In this document: positions 5,211 to 6,006 of the stretch, one piece after another
How positions within the stretch are numbered: position 1 is the first letter of the stretch
Layout: each line of letters starts with the position of its first letter
Source of the DNA: an uncultured Clostridia bacterium
Lineage (GTDB): Bacteria > Bacillota > Clostridia > Christensenellales > CAG-138
Assembly (NCBI GenBank): GCA_947304365.1
Contig: CAMZAY010000077.1
Span: 1 to 6,006, forward strand
Direction of reading: 5' to 3'
DNA: 6,006 nucleotides
Translations under genes and position numbers: made by a program
Notes under the pieces: model-generated
What the model was told of the DNA's origin: nothing
Seen by the model: only the letters and a program-made list of their open reading frames with translations
The model's database searches: none

Positions 5211-5241
5211 AAAAGGCTTCCCGCGGGAGGGGAAGCCTTTT
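5211..5241. terminator. Shared terminator between ypeB and the convergent acetyltransferase gene
   Basis: A perfect 12-base stem, AAAAGGCTTCCC (5211-5222) with GGGAAGCCTTTT (5230-5241), has a seven-base loop. The arm ends supply a four-base T run on each strand. It lies between the ypeB stop and the stop of the acetyltransferase at 5268, so it can serve both converging transcripts. Confidence 0.8.
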
Positions 5242-5267
5242 GGGCCGAAGCCGGTGAACAGCCTGCT

Positions 5268-5699
5268 TTATTCCACCGTAAACGAAGTCCACTCGACCTT
5301 GTCGAAGCGCATCACGTCGTCGGCTCTTTCCATGCCGATCCTTTCGTAAAAGGGGACGGCCCTGTCGTTGGCTATGAGGTAAACGGCGACGTCCTTTTCG
5401 CCCCCGGCAAGCTCGTGCGCGGTCTTCATAAGGCTCCGCCCGATCCCCTGCCGTTCAAAGCGGCGGTCCACGCCGAGGTCCGTCACGTACAGCCAGTAGG
5501 CGAAATCGGTCAGACCGAGCAGCACGCCGACAAGGAGCCCATCCTCGTTCCGCGCGGCAAGGCAGATCGAGGCGTTTACAAGGAGCCTCGGGATGCGCTC
5601 GGCGAAGCGCTCCAAGGGATACTGCGAACCGAGATCGGTGCGTATGAGAAAATCGACGTATTCGCCGGGCGATAGCCTTTCCGAAGTGATAGTGAACAT
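5268..5699 (-). CDS. GNAT-family N-acetyltransferase
   Basis: A 143-residue single-domain protein, about the usual length for a minimal GNAT. An early helix carries TDLGSQYPLERFAERI. The central strands are LLVGVLLGLTDFAYWLYVTDLGV. The acetyl-CoA binding turn is ERQGIGRSLM (82-91), and the late motif is ANDRAVPFYERIGM (110-123) with the tyrosine often used as general acid in this fold. The substrate cannot be read from the sequence; small amines, a protein N-terminus or an antibiotic are all possible for the superfamily. AAAGGAG lies seven bases before the ATG at 5699. It is not obviously a paralogue of the acetyltransferase domain fused to ispE, because the flanking motifs differ. It converges on ypeB and does not belong to that operon. 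A structured tandem repeat starts within 30 bases upstream of its start codon. Confidence 0.85.
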   Translation of the reverse strand: MFTITSERLSPGEYVDFLIRTDLGSQYPLERFAERIPRLLVNASICLAARNEDGLLVGVLLGLTDFAYWLYVTDLGVDRRFERQGIGRSLMKTAHELAGGEKDVAVYLIANDRAVPFYERIGMERADDVMRFDKVEWTSFTVE

Positions 5700-5706
5700 G
5701 AGGGAG

Positions 5707-5713
5707 CTCCTTT
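5707..5713 (-). promoter_or_regulatory. Ribosome binding site of the GNAT gene
   Basis: AAAGGAG on the minus strand lies seven bases before the ATG at 5699. No convincing -35/-10 pair is visible in the 70 bases upstream of it, which are largely repeat sequence. Confidence 0.8.
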
Positions 5714-5728
5714 CAAATATGGGGGAGA

Positions 5729-5887
5729 GTTAGTCAACGAATAAAGATTTTCAGCCCGAAGGCAAATGCATCCGCATTTGCGCCGAACTAGGATTCGTCT
5801 CGCCTGCGGGCTCGGTCAGGCGCGGCTCTGAACGTCCACCGGACGTTCATTCACTCCCGCGCCCTTCGAATCCTACTTCGGGTGGCT
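5729..5887. repeat. Structured tandem repeat, copy 1
   Basis: First unit of a tandem repeat with a period of 159-161 bases. Within it: a hairpin GCAAATGC/GCATTTGC with loop ATCC (5762-5781), then a stretch GCCGAACTAGGATTCG (5782-5797) that in antisense resembles a tRNA acceptor and T-stem end. A nested fold follows: outer stem AGGATTCG (5790-5797) with CGAATCCT (5867-5874), middle stem GGCGCGG (5819-5825) with CCGCGCC (5857-5863), and apical hairpin TGAACGTCC/GGACGTTCA with loop ACC (5829-5849). No protein gene is credible. All stems are exact; the tRNA resemblance is a suggestion only. Confidence 0.8.
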
Positions 5888-6006
5888 GTTAGCCAACAAA
5901 TAAGGCTTTTCTTTAGCCGAAGGCAAATGCATCCGCATTTGCGCCGAACCGGGATTCGTCTCGCCTGCGGGCTCGGTCAGGCGCGGCTCTGAACGTCCAC
6001 CGGACG
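5888..6006. repeat. Structured tandem repeat, copy 2, cut by the window edge
   Basis: Second unit. Positions 5922-6006 match 5761-5845 at 83 of 85 bases. The first 37 bases are more diverged and two bases longer. The two differences in the conserved part (TA to CG at 5950-5951) fall at the start of the outer stem, changing AGGATTCG to GGGATTCG. The pairing arm for this copy lies outside the window. At the junction with copy 1 a small hairpin GGCT/AGCC with loop GTT (5884-5894) spans the boundary. Confidence 0.8.

Noticed and set aside
5729..6006. CRISPR array
   Set aside because: The period is about 160 bases and nearly the whole unit is repeated; there are no short repeats with variable spacers and no cas genes.

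Overview
The window looks like chromosomal DNA from a spore-forming, GC-rich member of the Clostridia, probably an uncultured gut lineage of the Christensenellales or Oscillospirales type. The lineage is inferred from gene content: three sporulation or germination genes (spoIIR, sleB, ypeB), a CCA-encoding tRNA-Ser, strong AGGAGG-type ribosome sites and a mix of ATG and TTG starts.

Layout. Positions 1-141 hold no gene, but contain a 23-base copy of the tRNA terminator junction that recurs near 1030. A lower-GC gene for a small MerR-type helix-turn-helix protein (142-576, minus) has its own extended -10 promoter. Positions 577-1046 carry no credible protein gene. They hold two displaced copies of the tRNA-Ser 3' end, each abutting a hairpin and each followed immediately by a long foldable inverted repeat, and they end at the terminator of the intact tRNA-Ser(GGA) gene (1047-1139, minus). 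Upstream of that tRNA lies ispE (1245-2591, minus), an isoprenoid-pathway kinase fused in frame to a GNAT acetyltransferase domain. Its best promoter places transcription start on the ATG itself. Divergent from it is a tight plus-strand operon, spoIIR-sleB-ypeB (2664-5189), closed by a hairpin terminator. A convergent stand-alone GNAT acetyltransferase (5268-5699, minus) follows. The right end (5729-6006) is a tandem repeat with a period of about 160 bases and several nested palindromes, cut off by the window edge.

How the genes fit together. SpoIIR signals from forespore to mother cell to activate sigma-E. SleB and YpeB are the spore-cortex lytic enzyme and its partner used at germination. 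Their overlap points to joint forespore expression. IspE supplies MEP-pathway isoprenoid precursors. The two acetyltransferases have no substrate that can be read from sequence.

The most unusual material is non-coding. The repeats at 718-1139 and at 5729-6006 differ in sequence but share one modular order: a short hairpin, then a stretch that reads like an antisense tRNA 3' end, then a larger nested inverted repeat. This may be a family of structured elements tied to tRNA 3' ends. The coding genes are otherwise conventional.
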